Part shown: positions 8,877-17,319 of the stretch, piece by piece | Layout of the letters: the number at the start of each line of letters is the position of its first letter | How positions within the stretch are numbered: the first letter of the stretch is position 1 | Source of the DNA: VXNF01 sp965116465 | GTDB lineage: Bacteria; Actinomycetota; Acidimicrobiia; Acidimicrobiales; CATQHL01 | Length of the DNA stretch: 64,000 nucleotides | NCBI GenBank assembly: GCA_965116465.1 | Contig: OZ220687.1 | Coordinates: 62,001-126,000, forward strand | Direction of reading: 5' to 3' | Notes under the pieces: model-generated | Database searches by the model: none | What the model was told of the DNA's origin: nothing | The model's input: only the letters and a program-made list of their open reading frames with translations | Made by a program: the position numbers and the translations under genes

Positions 8877-9341
8877 ATGAAACTCGAACCAGGCGACCCG
8901 GCACCGGATTTCCGGCTGCTCGACCAGGACGGCGAGCAGGTCTCGCTGAAGGACTTCGCCGGGCGCAGGGTGGCGCTGTTCTTCTATCCGAAGGCCCTGA
9001 CCCCCGGTTGAACCAAGCAGGCCTGCGGCATGCGTGACATCGCCGACCAGCTGCCCGAGGAGGTCTCCATCCTCGGCATGAGCGCGGACCCCCCCAACCG
9101 CCAGAAGCGCTTCGACGAGAAGCACGACCTGGGTTTCGGGTTGCTCTCGGATCCCGACAACTCTGTGACCGGCGCCTTCGGGGCGCGCAGCGAGAAGAAG
9201 ATGTACGGCAACACCTTCATCGGGACCACCCGGTCGGCCTTCCTGATCGATGCCGAGGGCCGCATCGAGCAGGCCTGGTACGGGATCAGCCCCAAGGACA
9301 CGCCGCTGGAGATCCTGGCCGCGCTCGAGGAGTCGGAGTGA
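8877..9341 (+). CDS. bcp: Bcp-type peroxiredoxin, probable selenoprotein (Sec45)
   Basis: Thiol peroxidase of the Bcp/PrxQ class. The frame opens at ATG 8877 (GAGG upstream) and runs 154 codons to TGA 9339-9341, interrupted only by TGA at 9009-9011. That codon is number 45, in the context FFYPKALTPG-U-TKQAC, exactly where Bcp proteins have the peroxidatic Cys of TPGCTKEAC; the resolving Cys50 is present. Sequence on both sides is intact (GDPAPDF, ISP at the end) and length matches Bcp (about 155 aa). The natural reading is selenocysteine at the active site, although no selA/selB/selC/selD is in this window. A stop mutation is less likely given the exact position. A normal gene caller would report only the fragment from 9030. 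The stop overlaps the fabZ start. Confidence 0.85.
9012..9054 (+). promoter_or_regulatory. possible bacterial SECIS region
   Basis: Downstream of the TGA, GCAG (9017-9020) can pair with CUGC (9051-9054), and GCG (9032-9034) with CGC (9041-9043), enclosing a 6-nt loop UGACAU with G in second place. Bacterial SECIS hairpins lie at a similar distance from the UGA and need an apical-loop G. The pairing is short and interrupted, so this is only suggestive. Confidence 0.3.
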
Positions 9342-9772
9342 CCGGCGGGCCGCTGCCGGCGCCCGCAGCGGTCCTGCCGCACAGACCGCCGTTCCTGTTC
9401 CTCGACGAGGTCACCGCGTTGGTGCCGGGCGAGCGGGCCGAAGGGTACTGGCACACCACCGGCGAGGAGGCCTTCTTCGGCGGCCACTTTCCCGGCCGGC
9501 CCACGCTGCCCGGAGTTCTGATGACCGAGGCGCTCGCCCAGCTGGGCGCCTACGCGGTTCTCAGCGATGAGCGCATGGCGAACAGGCTGCCGCTGTTCGG
9601 GGGAATCGACGGGGCGCGCTTCCGTCGCCAGGTGCTGCCCGGTGAGCGGCTCGACCTGCGCGTGGAGGTGTTGCGGCTGTCCGCACGCGCCGGGCGGGCA
9701 GCGGGGGAGGCGTCGGTGGACGGCGTCGTGGCCTGCACCTGCGAGTTGATGTTCGTGGCCGTGCCCGCCTGA
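9338..9772 (+). CDS. fabZ: 3-hydroxyacyl-ACP dehydratase, FabZ type
   Basis: Hot-dog-fold dehydratase of fatty-acid elongation. The 144 residues include PHRPPFLFLDEV, the catalytic-His motif GGHFPGRPTLPGVLMTEALAQ (the Glu in TEALAQ is the second catalytic residue) and FGGIDGARFRRQVLPG. GTG start overlaps the stop of the peroxiredoxin gene, so the two are co-transcribed. It converges on the minus-strand fab cluster just downstream and probably supplies the dehydratase step for it. Confidence 0.92.
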   Translation: MTGGPLPAPAAVLPHRPPFLFLDEVTALVPGERAEGYWHTTGEEAFFGGHFPGRPTLPGVLMTEALAQLGAYAVLSDERMANRLPLFGGIDGARFRRQVLPGERLDLRVEVLRLSARAGRAAGEASVDGVVACTCELMFVAVPA

Positions 9773-9794
9773 AGCGGCCGGCCTCGCGAGCCTG

Positions 9795-10976
9795 CTAGTC
9801 CGGCGGCGGTGGGCTGATGACCAGGCAGGCGTTGTGGCCGCCGAAGCCGAAGGAATTGGAGAGGCTGGGGCCGGGCTCCCAATCGCAGGGATCCGGTGCG
9901 ATGATGCGGATCGGGGCCACGTCCGGATCGGGATTCTCGTAGCCGGCCGTGGGAGGCAGTACGCCGCGCTGCATGGACATGATCACAGCCACCGCCTCGA
10001 TGGCGCCGGCCGCCCCGAGCGCGTGGCCGGTGACGCCCTTCGTGGAGGTCACCAGCGGTCCGGGTGAGCCGAAGACCTTGTGGATGGCCTCGGCCTCGCT
10101 GGCGTCGTTGAGGGGTGTGGAGGTGCCGTGGGCGTTGATGTGGGTGATGTCGGAGGGCGCCATACCGGCATCGTCGACGGCCCGCTCCATGCAGGCGACC
10201 GCGCCGGCTCCGCCGGGCGCCGGGGCGGTGATGTGATAGGCGTCGGCCGTGCTGGCATAACCGGCGATCTCGGCGAGGATCCCGGCGCCGCGTGCCCGGG
10301 CGTATTCCAGTTCCTCGAGCACCAGCACGCCGGATCCCTCGGCGTGCATGAAGCCGTCGCGGTCCCGGTCGAACGGGCGGGAGACGCCGACCCGCGACAG
10401 CGCGGTCATGTTGGCGAACCCCTGCAGGCCGGTGGGAGAGCTCGAGCACTCCGAGCCCCCGGCGAGCATCACGTCACAGCGGCCGTGGCGGATCAGCTCG
10501 GCGGCGTTGCCGATGGATTGCGTGGCGGAGGCGCATGCCGTGGAGGTCGCCTCGCAGGGGCCCTGGTAGCCGTAGCGCATGGAGACGGCCGCGGCCGCGG
10601 CGTTCGCCATCATCATGGGGATGAGGAAGGGCGACACCCGTTTGGGGCCCTTGGTGAAGTGCTGGTGCATGCAGGTCTCGATGCTCATGAGGCCACCGAC
10701 ACCGGTCCCGATCCAGACGCCGACCCGATCGGGATCCGGATCCAGGGCGCCGGCCTCCTCCAGGGCCTCGGCGGCGCATGCCAGGGCGAACTGGGTGAAC
10801 CGGTCGTGCCGGCGCATCTCCTTGGCGTTGGCGAAGTGCGGCGCCGGGTCGAAACCCGCCACCGTGCGCAGGCCCTTGGGAGGTTCGGTCAGCAGCCCGG
10901 CGAAGAAGTCCTCCTGCCCGACTCCACAGGCCGCAAGGACGCCGAGGCCGGTGACGACCACCCGGCGGCGGCTCAT
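9795..10976 (-). CDS. fabF: beta-ketoacyl-ACP synthase II
   Basis: Elongating condensing enzyme of type II fatty-acid synthesis, 393 aa. The Cys-His-His triad is visible: Cys in EATSTACASATQSIGNA, His in INAHGTSTPLND and His in KGVTGHALGAAGAIEA; the C-terminal NSFGFGGHNACLV is typical. ATG start overlaps the acpP stop by 4 bases. It is the last gene of the fabD-fabH-fabG-acpP-fabF operon. Confidence 0.96.
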   Translation of the reverse strand: MSRRRVVVTGLGVLAACGVGQEDFFAGLLTEPPKGLRTVAGFDPAPHFANAKEMRRHDRFTQFALACAAEALEEAGALDPDPDRVGVWIGTGVGGLMSIETCMHQHFTKGPKRVSPFLIPMMMANAAAAAVSMRYGYQGPCEATSTACASATQSIGNAAELIRHGRCDVMLAGGSECSSSPTGLQGFANMTALSRVGVSRPFDRDRDGFMHAEGSGVLVLEELEYARARGAGILAEIAGYASTADAYHITAPAPGGAGAVACMERAVDDAGMAPSDITHINAHGTSTPLNDASEAEAIHKVFGSPGPLVTSTKGVTGHALGAAGAIEAVAVIMSMQRGVLPPTAGYENPDPDVAPIRIIAPDPCDWEPGPSLSNSFGFGGHNACLVISPPPPD

Positions 10977-11221
10977 CCCAATTTGGCCTCGATCATCGCG
11001 AAGGCGGCGCCCACGGACTCGATGTCCTCCAGCTCCTCCTCCTCGACGGTCACGTCGAACTCCTCCTCGAGCGCCATGACCAGCTCCACGAGGTCGAGGC
11101 TGTCGGCGTCGAGGTCATCGGCGAAGCTGGCCTCGAGGGTCACCTGATCCGCTTCGACGGACAGCACCTCGACGGCACAACGCTGGAATCGTTCGAAATG
11201 GTCGTTGCTCACTGCATTCAC
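10973..11221 (-). CDS. acpP: acyl carrier protein
   Basis: An acidic 82-residue carrier protein with the phosphopantetheine-attachment motif DLDADSLDLVELVMALEEEFD; the Ser of DADSLD carries the prosthetic group. It shuttles acyl chains between the neighbouring Fab enzymes. ATG start at 11221, with a GTG three codons later as an alternative. It overlaps fabF by 4 nt and follows fabG by 15 nt. Confidence 0.95.
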   Translation of the reverse strand: MNAVSNDHFERFQRCAVEVLSVEADQVTLEASFADDLDADSLDLVELVMALEEEFDVTVEEEELEDIESVGAAFAMIEAKLG

Positions 11222-11236
11222 TCCGTCGTCTCGGGG

Positions 11237-11965
11237 TCAACTCATGCTCAGGCCACCGTCCACGGGGATGACGGCCCCCGTGATGTAGCCGGCCTCGGGT
11301 GAGACAAGAAAGCATACGGTCGCCGCCACCTCGGCCGTCGTGCCGAAGCGGCCGAGCGGGACCGCCGAGCGGATGTCTTCCTGCCGCTTCTCACTCAGTG
11401 CATCGATCATATCGGTCTCGATCGGGCCGGGAGCCACGACGTTGACCGTGACGTTGCGCCCGGCGAACTCCTTGGCAACCGAGCGGGCGAGTCCCACGAG
11501 ACCGGCCTTGGAGGCCGCGTAGTTGGCCTGGCCGGCCTGGCCACCGAGGCCCACCACGGAGGAGACGAGGATCACGCGTCCCCAGCGGGCGCGCAGCATC
11601 GAGCGCACGCCGCGTCGCAGGACCCGGTAGCCCCCGGTGAGGTTGGTGTCCAGGACGGCGGCGAAGTCCTCCTCGCTCATGCGCAGAAGCAGGCTGTCGC
11701 GGGTGATCCCGGCGTTGGACACCAGGACCTCCACCGGCCCGAGGCTCTCCTCGACCATCCCGAAGGCGCCGTCCACGTCCTCGCCGTCGGTCACGTCGCA
11801 GCGCACCGCCAGCAGTCCTGCCTCGGCTGCAACCTCCGGTGGGCTGGTGCGGTAGGTCACCGCAACCCGGTGGCCGGCATCCCGCAGCGCCAGGGCGCAC
11901 GCCAGGCCGATGCCGCGCGCGCCGCCGGTGACGAGGGCCACCCGGCCGGCGCCGTCGTCGCTCAC
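11237..11965 (-). CDS. fabG: 3-oxoacyl-ACP reductase
   Basis: NADPH-dependent short-chain dehydrogenase, 242 aa. It shows the TGGARGIG cofactor loop, the NAG motif (LVSNAGITRDSLLLRMSEED), the catalytic Ser in VSSVVG, YxxxK in YAASKAG, and the C-terminal VIPVDGGLSMS. I chose GTG 11965, which overlaps the fabH stop and starts just before the VALVTGG strand; the open frame continues upstream inside fabH without homology. Confidence 0.95.
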   Translation of the reverse strand: MSDDGAGRVALVTGGARGIGLACALALRDAGHRVAVTYRTSPPEVAAEAGLLAVRCDVTDGEDVDGAFGMVEESLGPVEVLVSNAGITRDSLLLRMSEEDFAAVLDTNLTGGYRVLRRGVRSMLRARWGRVILVSSVVGLGGQAGQANYAASKAGLVGLARSVAKEFAGRNVTVNVVAPGPIETDMIDALSEKRQEDIRSAVPLGRFGTTAEVAATVCFLVSPEAGYITGAVIPVDGGLSMS

Positions 11966-12894
11966 AGGGTCCAGCGCAGCAGCGCGCTGGCCGAGGTCAT
12001 GCCGGCGCCGAAGCCCACCATCAGGGCGATGTCGCCGTTGGCGAGCCGGCCGCTGCCGGCGGCATCGGCGAGGGCCAGGGGGATCGATGCCGAGGAGGTG
12101 TTGCCGGTCCAACTCAGGACCTGCACGGTTCTGTCCTCGGAGATGCCGAGTTTCTCGCAGGCGCTCTGGATGATGCGGGTGTTGGCCTGGTGGGGGATCA
12201 CCAGATCGATGTCGCCGGTGCCCAGCCCCGCGGCCTCCAGGGCGTGATTGCAGGTGGCGACCATGATGCGCACCGCCTGGCGGAACACCTCGCGGCCGTC
12301 CATGTGGATGAAGCCGCCGAAGTCGCAGTACAGGGACTTCTCCAGGGCTCCCTTGCAGTCCAGCGCCCAGCCCAGCAGGGCGTTGTCGTCGCTGCCGGTG
12401 GCCGACAGCACCACGGCCCCTGCGCCGTCACCGAACAGGACGGCCGTGCCGCGGTCCTCCCAGTCCACGAACCTGCTGAGGGTCTCCGAGCCGACCAGCA
12501 GGATGTGGTCGGCGCCCGCCAGGATCAGCCCGTGCGCCACGTTCAGCCCGTACACGAACCCCGAGCAGGCGGCGTTCAGGTCGAAGGCCCCGCAGCGGGC
12601 ACCGAGTTCCAACTGGAGGGAGCTGGCGGTGGCCGGGATCACCCGATCGGGCGTCGTCGTGGCGAGGATCACACCGTCGAGGTCCTGCGCCTCGACGCCG
12701 GCCATGTCCAGGGCCTTGCGTGCCGCCTCGATCCCGAGGGCGCGGGTCGTACCGCCGATTCGCCGCTCCTTGATGCCGGTGCGCTCGGTGATCCAGGTGT
12801 CGCTGGTGTCGAGGGTCTGCGCCAGGTCGTGATTGGTGATGACCCGGTCCGGCAGTGCCGTGCCGTACCCGATGACGCGGCTGCCTCGGTTCAT
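11962..12894 (-). CDS. fabH: beta-ketoacyl-ACP synthase III
   Basis: Initiating condensing enzyme that joins acyl-CoA to malonyl-ACP. The 310 residues show active Cys110 in DLNAACSGFVYGL, His in IPHQANTRI and Asn in WTGNTSSASIPLAL, plus the family start GYGTALPDRVITNHDL and WITERTGIKERRI. Length is normal. Second gene of the fab operon, 55 nt after fabD. Confidence 0.96.
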   Translation of the reverse strand: MNRGSRVIGYGTALPDRVITNHDLAQTLDTSDTWITERTGIKERRIGGTTRALGIEAARKALDMAGVEAQDLDGVILATTTPDRVIPATASSLQLELGARCGAFDLNAACSGFVYGLNVAHGLILAGADHILLVGSETLSRFVDWEDRGTAVLFGDGAGAVVLSATGSDDNALLGWALDCKGALEKSLYCDFGGFIHMDGREVFRQAVRIMVATCNHALEAAGLGTGDIDLVIPHQANTRIIQSACEKLGISEDRTVQVLSWTGNTSSASIPLALADAAGSGRLANGDIALMVGFGAGMTSASALLRWTL

Positions 12895-12949
12895 CGCCGG
12901 CCGCGCTTTCGGGACAGAGACACCGCGGACCCGGTGGGCGTCGGCCGCT

Positions 12950-14125
12950 TCATTCCGTCCGCAGCCAGGCGATCGGCTGGTTGGTCACGACCCGCTCACC
13001 GTCCACGGCCAGATAGTCCATCACAACGCCGCTGAACGGCGAGCGCACCGGTTCCCCGCTCACCTCGCCGAGCACCGCGCCCGCTGCGATGCGGGTGCCC
13101 CTGCGATCCGGTTCGGCCGGCTTGAAGACACCTGCCCCGGTCGCCACGACCAGCCGCTCGTGCGCGTACAGGGACTCGCCGTTGGCGAGAGCCACATCAC
13201 CCTCACCCCCGGCGCCGACCGATTCCAGCAGCGGCTCGATGTCTGCGGGGTTGCGGACGCTCAGCGTCTCGAGCCCCCGCTCGATGCGCCTCGCCATTCC
13301 CGTGAGCGCGCTCCCGGGCCCGAGTTCCACGAATGTCCCGCAGCCCGAATCGACGAGCCGCCGGATCGTCTGGTGCCAGCGGACGGGGCTGGTGAGCTGG
13401 CGGGCGAGCAACCGGGGCCAGACTCTGGCGCTGTCGTAGGGGGCGGCGTCGACGTTGGCGTGGACGGGCGCGTCCGGGTCGTGGAACTCGGCCTTGGCGA
13501 GCGCCTTGGTGAGACGCTCGTAGGCCGAGGCCATGAAGGGGGTGTGGAAGGCGCCGCCCACCTGCAACTGCATGACCCGCTTGGCGCCGCGCCGGCGCGC
13601 CATGTCGGCGGCGGCGTTGACGTCGTTCGGGGAGCCGGCGATGACGACCTGGCCCGGCGCGTTGTAGTTGGCGACCCAGACGTTCGGTCCGGCCTCGTCA
13701 CAGCACTCCTCCACGTCGCCGTCGGAGAGCCCCAGGACGGCGGCCATGGTGCCCTCCTGCTCTTCCGAGGCGAGTTGCATGGCCTCGCCGCGTTCGGCGA
13801 CCAGGTGCGCCGCCTCGGCAAAGTCCAGGATCCCCGAGGCGACCAGGGCGCTGTACTCCCCGAGACTGTGACCGGCGTGGGCGTTGGGCAGGAGCCCCAC
13901 CCTGGCGACGGCGTCCAGGACGAGCATGCTCATCACGAACGTGGCGAGCTGCGAGTTGCGGGTCTGGCGCAATTCCTCGGCGTCGGCCTCCAGGAGCAGT
14001 TCCCCCACGTCACGGCCGGTGGCCTCGGTGGCGTCCTCCACCAGCTCCCACGAGGGCTCGTTCTGCCAGGCCGCTCCCATGCCGGGGGCCTGGGAGCCTT
14101 GGCCCGGGTACGTGAAGGTGATCAC
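12950..14125 (-). CDS. fabD: malonyl-CoA:ACP transacylase with C-terminal biotinyl/lipoyl-like domain
   Basis: Loads malonyl groups on ACP. The GTG at 14125 follows a GAGG and begins directly at the TFTYPGQGSQ motif, giving 391 aa. The nucleophile is Ser87 in GHSLGEYSAL; the second catalytic residue is probably the His in VGGAFHTPFM. FabD is normally about 310 aa. Here roughly residues 309-391 form an extra domain resembling the biotinyl/lipoyl hammerhead (PVRSPFSGVVMDYLAVDGER followed by TNQPIAWL). It has no obvious EAMKM-type lysine, so it may be structural or a docking domain. First gene of the fab operon. Confidence 0.93.
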   Translation of the reverse strand: MITFTYPGQGSQAPGMGAAWQNEPSWELVEDATEATGRDVGELLLEADAEELRQTRNSQLATFVMSMLVLDAVARVGLLPNAHAGHSLGEYSALVASGILDFAEAAHLVAERGEAMQLASEEQEGTMAAVLGLSDGDVEECCDEAGPNVWVANYNAPGQVVIAGSPNDVNAAADMARRRGAKRVMQLQVGGAFHTPFMASAYERLTKALAKAEFHDPDAPVHANVDAAPYDSARVWPRLLARQLTSPVRWHQTIRRLVDSGCGTFVELGPGSALTGMARRIERGLETLSVRNPADIEPLLESVGAGGEGDVALANGESLYAHERLVVATGAGVFKPAEPDRRGTRIAAGAVLGEVSGEPVRSPFSGVVMDYLAVDGERVVTNQPIAWLRTE

Positions 14126-14374
14126 GGCCTCGAAGAGGGGGCGCGCTCGGGCTGCAGTACGCGCGGGAAGCACAGAGGAGCGAACTCACGAGACATGTTG
14201 GAGCAGACCTCGTCGGAGCGGGAGCGGTTGGAGCGTGGGGTGAACCGTAGGCGCTCGGCAGCCGCCTGCAAACCGCCACCGGCACAACGGGCACGATTGG
14301 GGGTTGCAGCGGAGACGGGCGCCCACCCGAGTCAGTTGGTCACCCCGGAGCATTCTACACTTGTCCCGCGATCG

Positions 14375-14458
14375 GCCCGGGTGGCGGAATTGGAAGACGC
14401 GGAGGACTCAAAATCCTTTGACCTCGCGGTCGTGTGGGTTCGAGTCCCACCCCGGGCA
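14375..14458 (+). tRNA. tRNA-Leu (CAA)
   Basis: Cloverleaf drawn by eye: 7-bp acceptor stem GCCCGGG (14375-14381) with CCCGGGC (14451-14457), discriminator A, anticodon loop CTCAAAA giving anticodon CAA, a long class II variable arm, and T arm GTGGG-TTCGAGT-CCCAC. CCA is not encoded. An accessory island begins right downstream, consistent with tRNA genes being integration hot spots. Confidence 0.95.
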
Positions 14459-14548
14459 CTTAGGATACGCGCTCAAATGGCCTCTGAGCTGCGATAACGC
14501 TGATCCACTCAGTTGTCAACCCCTACGCTGCGTGGAGTCGATCCGCAA

Positions 14549-14938
14549 CTAGGACCGAAGGTGCTCGGGCAACGGCGGCGGGGGCACCGAATCCGAAGTG
14601 ACCACGGCGAATCGCCGCGACCAGGGCTGGCGGCGATAGAGAGCCGCCCGCTCATCTCGCTTGATGGCCTCCTGAATTTCCGCGTCCCGCGACTCAGTGA
14701 CAAAGATCTGCGGGTAGAGCAGCGGGATGACCGCGAGGTAGAACATGATCGGGATCGCCAGTGGAGCCTGCTTGTGCAGAGGCGCTTTCGAGAGCGATCT
14801 CAAACGTGACGCCAACCGAGTGTGTCGTCCGATGCACCCCGCTACCACGCGGATCCATGTTGACTTCAAAGTCGGAGGGCTGATCCAAGTCAGCAGGGCA
14901 CCAAGCACGACGAAGAGCACATTGATTGGCCAGTCCAT
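14549..14938 (-). CDS. small membrane protein of unknown function
   Basis: 129 residues from ATG 14938, preceded by a strong AGGAG 8 nt upstream. Two likely membrane segments are seen: INVLFVVLGALLTWISPP near residues 5-22 and PLAIPIMFYLAVIPLLY in the middle. A basic loop (RHTRLASRLRSLSK) lies between them and a charged C-terminal tail (IQEAIKRDERAALYRR) follows. I recognise no family. The gene is within the accessory stretch downstream of tRNA-Leu and downstream of a broken HNH gene on the same strand. Confidence 0.6.
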   Translation of the reverse strand: MDWPINVLFVVLGALLTWISPPTLKSTWIRVVAGCIGRHTRLASRLRSLSKAPLHKQAPLAIPIMFYLAVIPLLYPQIFVTESRDAEIQEAIKRDERAALYRRQPWSRRFAVVTSDSVPPPPLPEHLRS

Positions 14939-14997
14939 TCGGTCGCTCCTTTCACAGCCGCGATCTCGGTTGCGGCGACGACTGACTTCTAGTCTGC

Positions 14998-15293
14998 TCA
15001 CTCACCGAGCAGCTCCTCGACCGGCGCGCGCCACCGCCGCACCGGCTCCGGCACCGGCCGCGGCGGCCTCTCCTGCCGGGTCATGCGGGCGTGGCACGAG
15101 CTGCACAGCGACTGGTACCCGGCAGGGTCGAAAGGGTCCTGGTCGAGATCACTTCACAGCGGCGTCATGTGGTCCGCTTCGAACCTGACGCTGCGGCCAC
15201 AGCGTCAGCCCCGCCAGCCGTCGCGGCAAACACCTCCCGACGCACTCGCTGCCACTGGCGGGTACCGGCGATCTCGACGTGAAGGCAGCTCAT
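14998..15293 (-). pseudogene. HNH endonuclease, degraded
   Basis: Starts at ATG 15293 with a GGAG site and reads MSCLHVEIAGTRQWQRVRREVF, the usual beginning of a small HNH nuclease. It then needs a frame change to continue as CRDGWRG and CGRSVRFEADHMTPL, and on to DPFDPAGYQSLCSSCHARMT, the HNH core with the DH and CxxCH metal-binding parts. Besides the frameshift there are two in-frame TGA codons. No intact product is possible, so this is a pseudogene of a phage- or island-type HNH nuclease. Confidence 0.7.
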
Positions 15294-15474
15294 CGCGGCT
15301 CCTGGAGGGCTTGCCGGGTCGGAGGTGTAGCCTGTGCCCGCTTCAACCGGACTCGGCCCGGCATGACCTGGCATGGTTCGGTAGGGCAGGGCGTGGCAGC
15401 GCTAGGCAAGGCTTGGAAAGGCAAGGCAAGGCTGTCACGGGGCACCTCGCCGGTCGCAAGGCTGGCGAGGCGTC

Positions 15475-15708
15475 TCACCCAACCAACGCCGTGCGCAACG
15501 GCCGGACACGCTGGTGCCGCTGCTGGAATCGGCGCACACCCTCAGCGGCAGCAAGGATCGCTGCGCAAGCGGCGTCGTCTCTCGCTCGAAGGCGGCGACC
15601 GCCCTGCGTGCCCTTGCTGACCTTCGCGTCGACAGCGGGATCGGACACGATGCGAGCCTCGCTGTATTGCTCCAATTCATGACTCTTGTCCACCAATATG
15701 TCCCACAT
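15475..15708 (-). CDS. hypothetical protein, doubtful
   Basis: A 77-residue open frame beginning MWDILVDKSHELEQYSEA. Its composition is hydrophilic and protein-like (ARDDAACAAILAAAEGVRRFQQRHQ), unlike the Arg/Pro-rich shadow frames around it. There is no Shine-Dalgarno site and no recognised family, and the start could lie further upstream. It may be a relic of an island gene. Confidence 0.3.
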   Translation of the reverse strand: MWDILVDKSHELEQYSEARIVSDPAVDAKVSKGTQGGRRLRARDDAACAAILAAAEGVRRFQQRHQRVRPLRTALVG

Positions 15709-15882
15709 GCATATTGGTTCTGGGCCGGTGGCGAGCTGCTCGGGTGGCCCTCGCACCTACTCCGGCTAGGGTGCACTGAATGACAGAACTGCAATTACAT
15801 GTCGGGAGTTTACTGCCATGAACTTCTCGCGGCCTTGCGGTGACGACCATCTTCCGACGATGCACGTGACCGGCGCGACCAA

Positions 15883-17310
15883 GTGACGTCTAGGGGTGCC
15901 GCCGGGTCGTCATCGCGGACATCTGCTGATCCGTTCGACGGCGTGAAACCCCGTCTCGTCGATCTCTTTGGGATCGCCCTGAACCAGGACGACGTCGACT
16001 TTGCGCTCCCTCACATTGAGGAGGATCTTCGCTTCGGCCTCGATCCATTCCTCCTCTGGAAGTCCGACCGTGACGAGTATCGCCAACTCCATTCGGAACT
16101 CATCGGCTTCCTTGAGACGGTCCGACGAGAGGCCCTGGGCGGTCGCCGAGATCGGGCCATCGAGCATCTGATGCGGGGCTCGGAAGCGAGGGAGCTCGGA
16201 TTGGGCTACTCGAAGGGCCACAAGGCGGGGAGCGGCATCGGCCCGAAACTCGCTGGCGACGTCATCGACATCATGACCGCAATTCCCCAACTTCGAGATG
16301 ACGACCTAGACCACCTCGAAGTTCTGGGACTCGTCGTCCCCCGTATCGCAGAGGACCGGATAAGCGACCTGACCGCCGCGGTGATCAAACAGCACCTTGT
16401 CACCTTCACGGCGGAACGTGCGGATCAGCTTGAGATTCCGACTCGTCGTTTCGTCCTTGACGACGCGTGGGATGCAGAGCGCTCGATCTGGCGACCGGTG
16501 CGCGCGGACCTTCCGTACAACCCACTGGATGAGACACCACTTCTGTTCGCTCCGACCGACCTACTTCGGCATCTGCCCTGGATCAACTACGAGGACTACT
16601 ACAAGTCGGTCTATGCACGACTGATCCTCGGCCCCGACCGTCGCCGACGGGTACCGAAAGAGGCCGTCCTCGCCTACAACAAGCGGCACTACACGGCTGT
16701 TGAGACGTACGTCGAGCACAAGGAGCGAGACGCGGGGGCGTGCGAAGCCGCACTACTCTTCCGACCGCTCCAGATCTCGACCCTCCGAAGGAAACTGACG
16801 GAAGCCCATGCCCTGCCCCCCGGTCGGGATGACGGTGCCGATCGAAGGTACGAACAGCTTGCGAGCGAACTCCTGCAGTCGCTTCTCCATCCAGAACTGG
16901 AGTACGCGGACAGCCAGGTCCGGACCCTCGACGGTGTCCACATTCGTGATCTGATCTTCTACAACGCTGGCAAGAACGAGCTACTCAACGACCTCCGGCA
17001 GCGGTACGGGGCGCGTCAACTCGTGTTTGAGCTCAAGAACGTCAACACTCTCGAAACAGAGCACGCCAACCAGCTCCACCGATATCTCCACGGCGAGTTT
17101 GGCAATGTCGGCCTCCTTGTCACCCGACAACCAGCACCCAAGTCGGTCACTCGGAACCTGGTAGAGCTGCATTCCACAAGACGAGCCATGATCTTGACTC
17201 TCGACGACCGGGATCTCGGGCTCATGGTCGACCTACTAGAAGCTGGTCGCCGGCCAGTCGATGTGGTCAAGCGTCGTTACATTGAGTTCACCCGTCTACT
17301 ACCAAGCTGA
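15883..17310 (+). CDS. PD-(D/E)XK-like nuclease, uncharacterised
   Basis: A 475-residue protein in the accessory island. The N-terminal half carries FGLDPFLLWKS, a stretch with GYSKGHKAGSGIG, and RIAEDRISDLTAAVIKQHL. The C-terminal part has a likely restriction-fold core: Asp356 in GVHIRDLIFYN and E383-L-K385 in RQLVFELKN, matching D-x(n)-(D/E)xK. I do not know a named function. A 130-aa partner follows 9 nt later with its GAGGAG site overlapping this stop, so the two are translationally linked. Neighbouring restriction genes suggest a DNA-targeting defence role (inference). GTG start at 15883. Confidence 0.75.
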   Translation: MTSRGAAGSSSRTSADPFDGVKPRLVDLFGIALNQDDVDFALPHIEEDLRFGLDPFLLWKSDRDEYRQLHSELIGFLETVRREALGGRRDRAIEHLMRGSEARELGLGYSKGHKAGSGIGPKLAGDVIDIMTAIPQLRDDDLDHLEVLGLVVPRIAEDRISDLTAAVIKQHLVTFTAERADQLEIPTRRFVLDDAWDAERSIWRPVRADLPYNPLDETPLLFAPTDLLRHLPWINYEDYYKSVYARLILGPDRRRRVPKEAVLAYNKRHYTAVETYVEHKERDAGACEAALLFRPLQISTLRRKLTEAHALPPGRDDGADRRYEQLASELLQSLLHPELEYADSQVRTLDGVHIRDLIFYNAGKNELLNDLRQRYGARQLVFELKNVNTLETEHANQLHRYLHGEFGNVGLLVTRQPAPKSVTRNLVELHSTRRAMILTLDDRDLGLMVDLLEAGRRPVDVVKRRYIEFTRLLPS

Positions 17311-17319
17311 GGAGCCGAA

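Noticed and set aside
15170..15225. TGA codons in the HNH remnant as further selenocysteines
   Set aside because: They do not fall on conserved Cys positions, and the gene also has a frameshift, so decay explains them.
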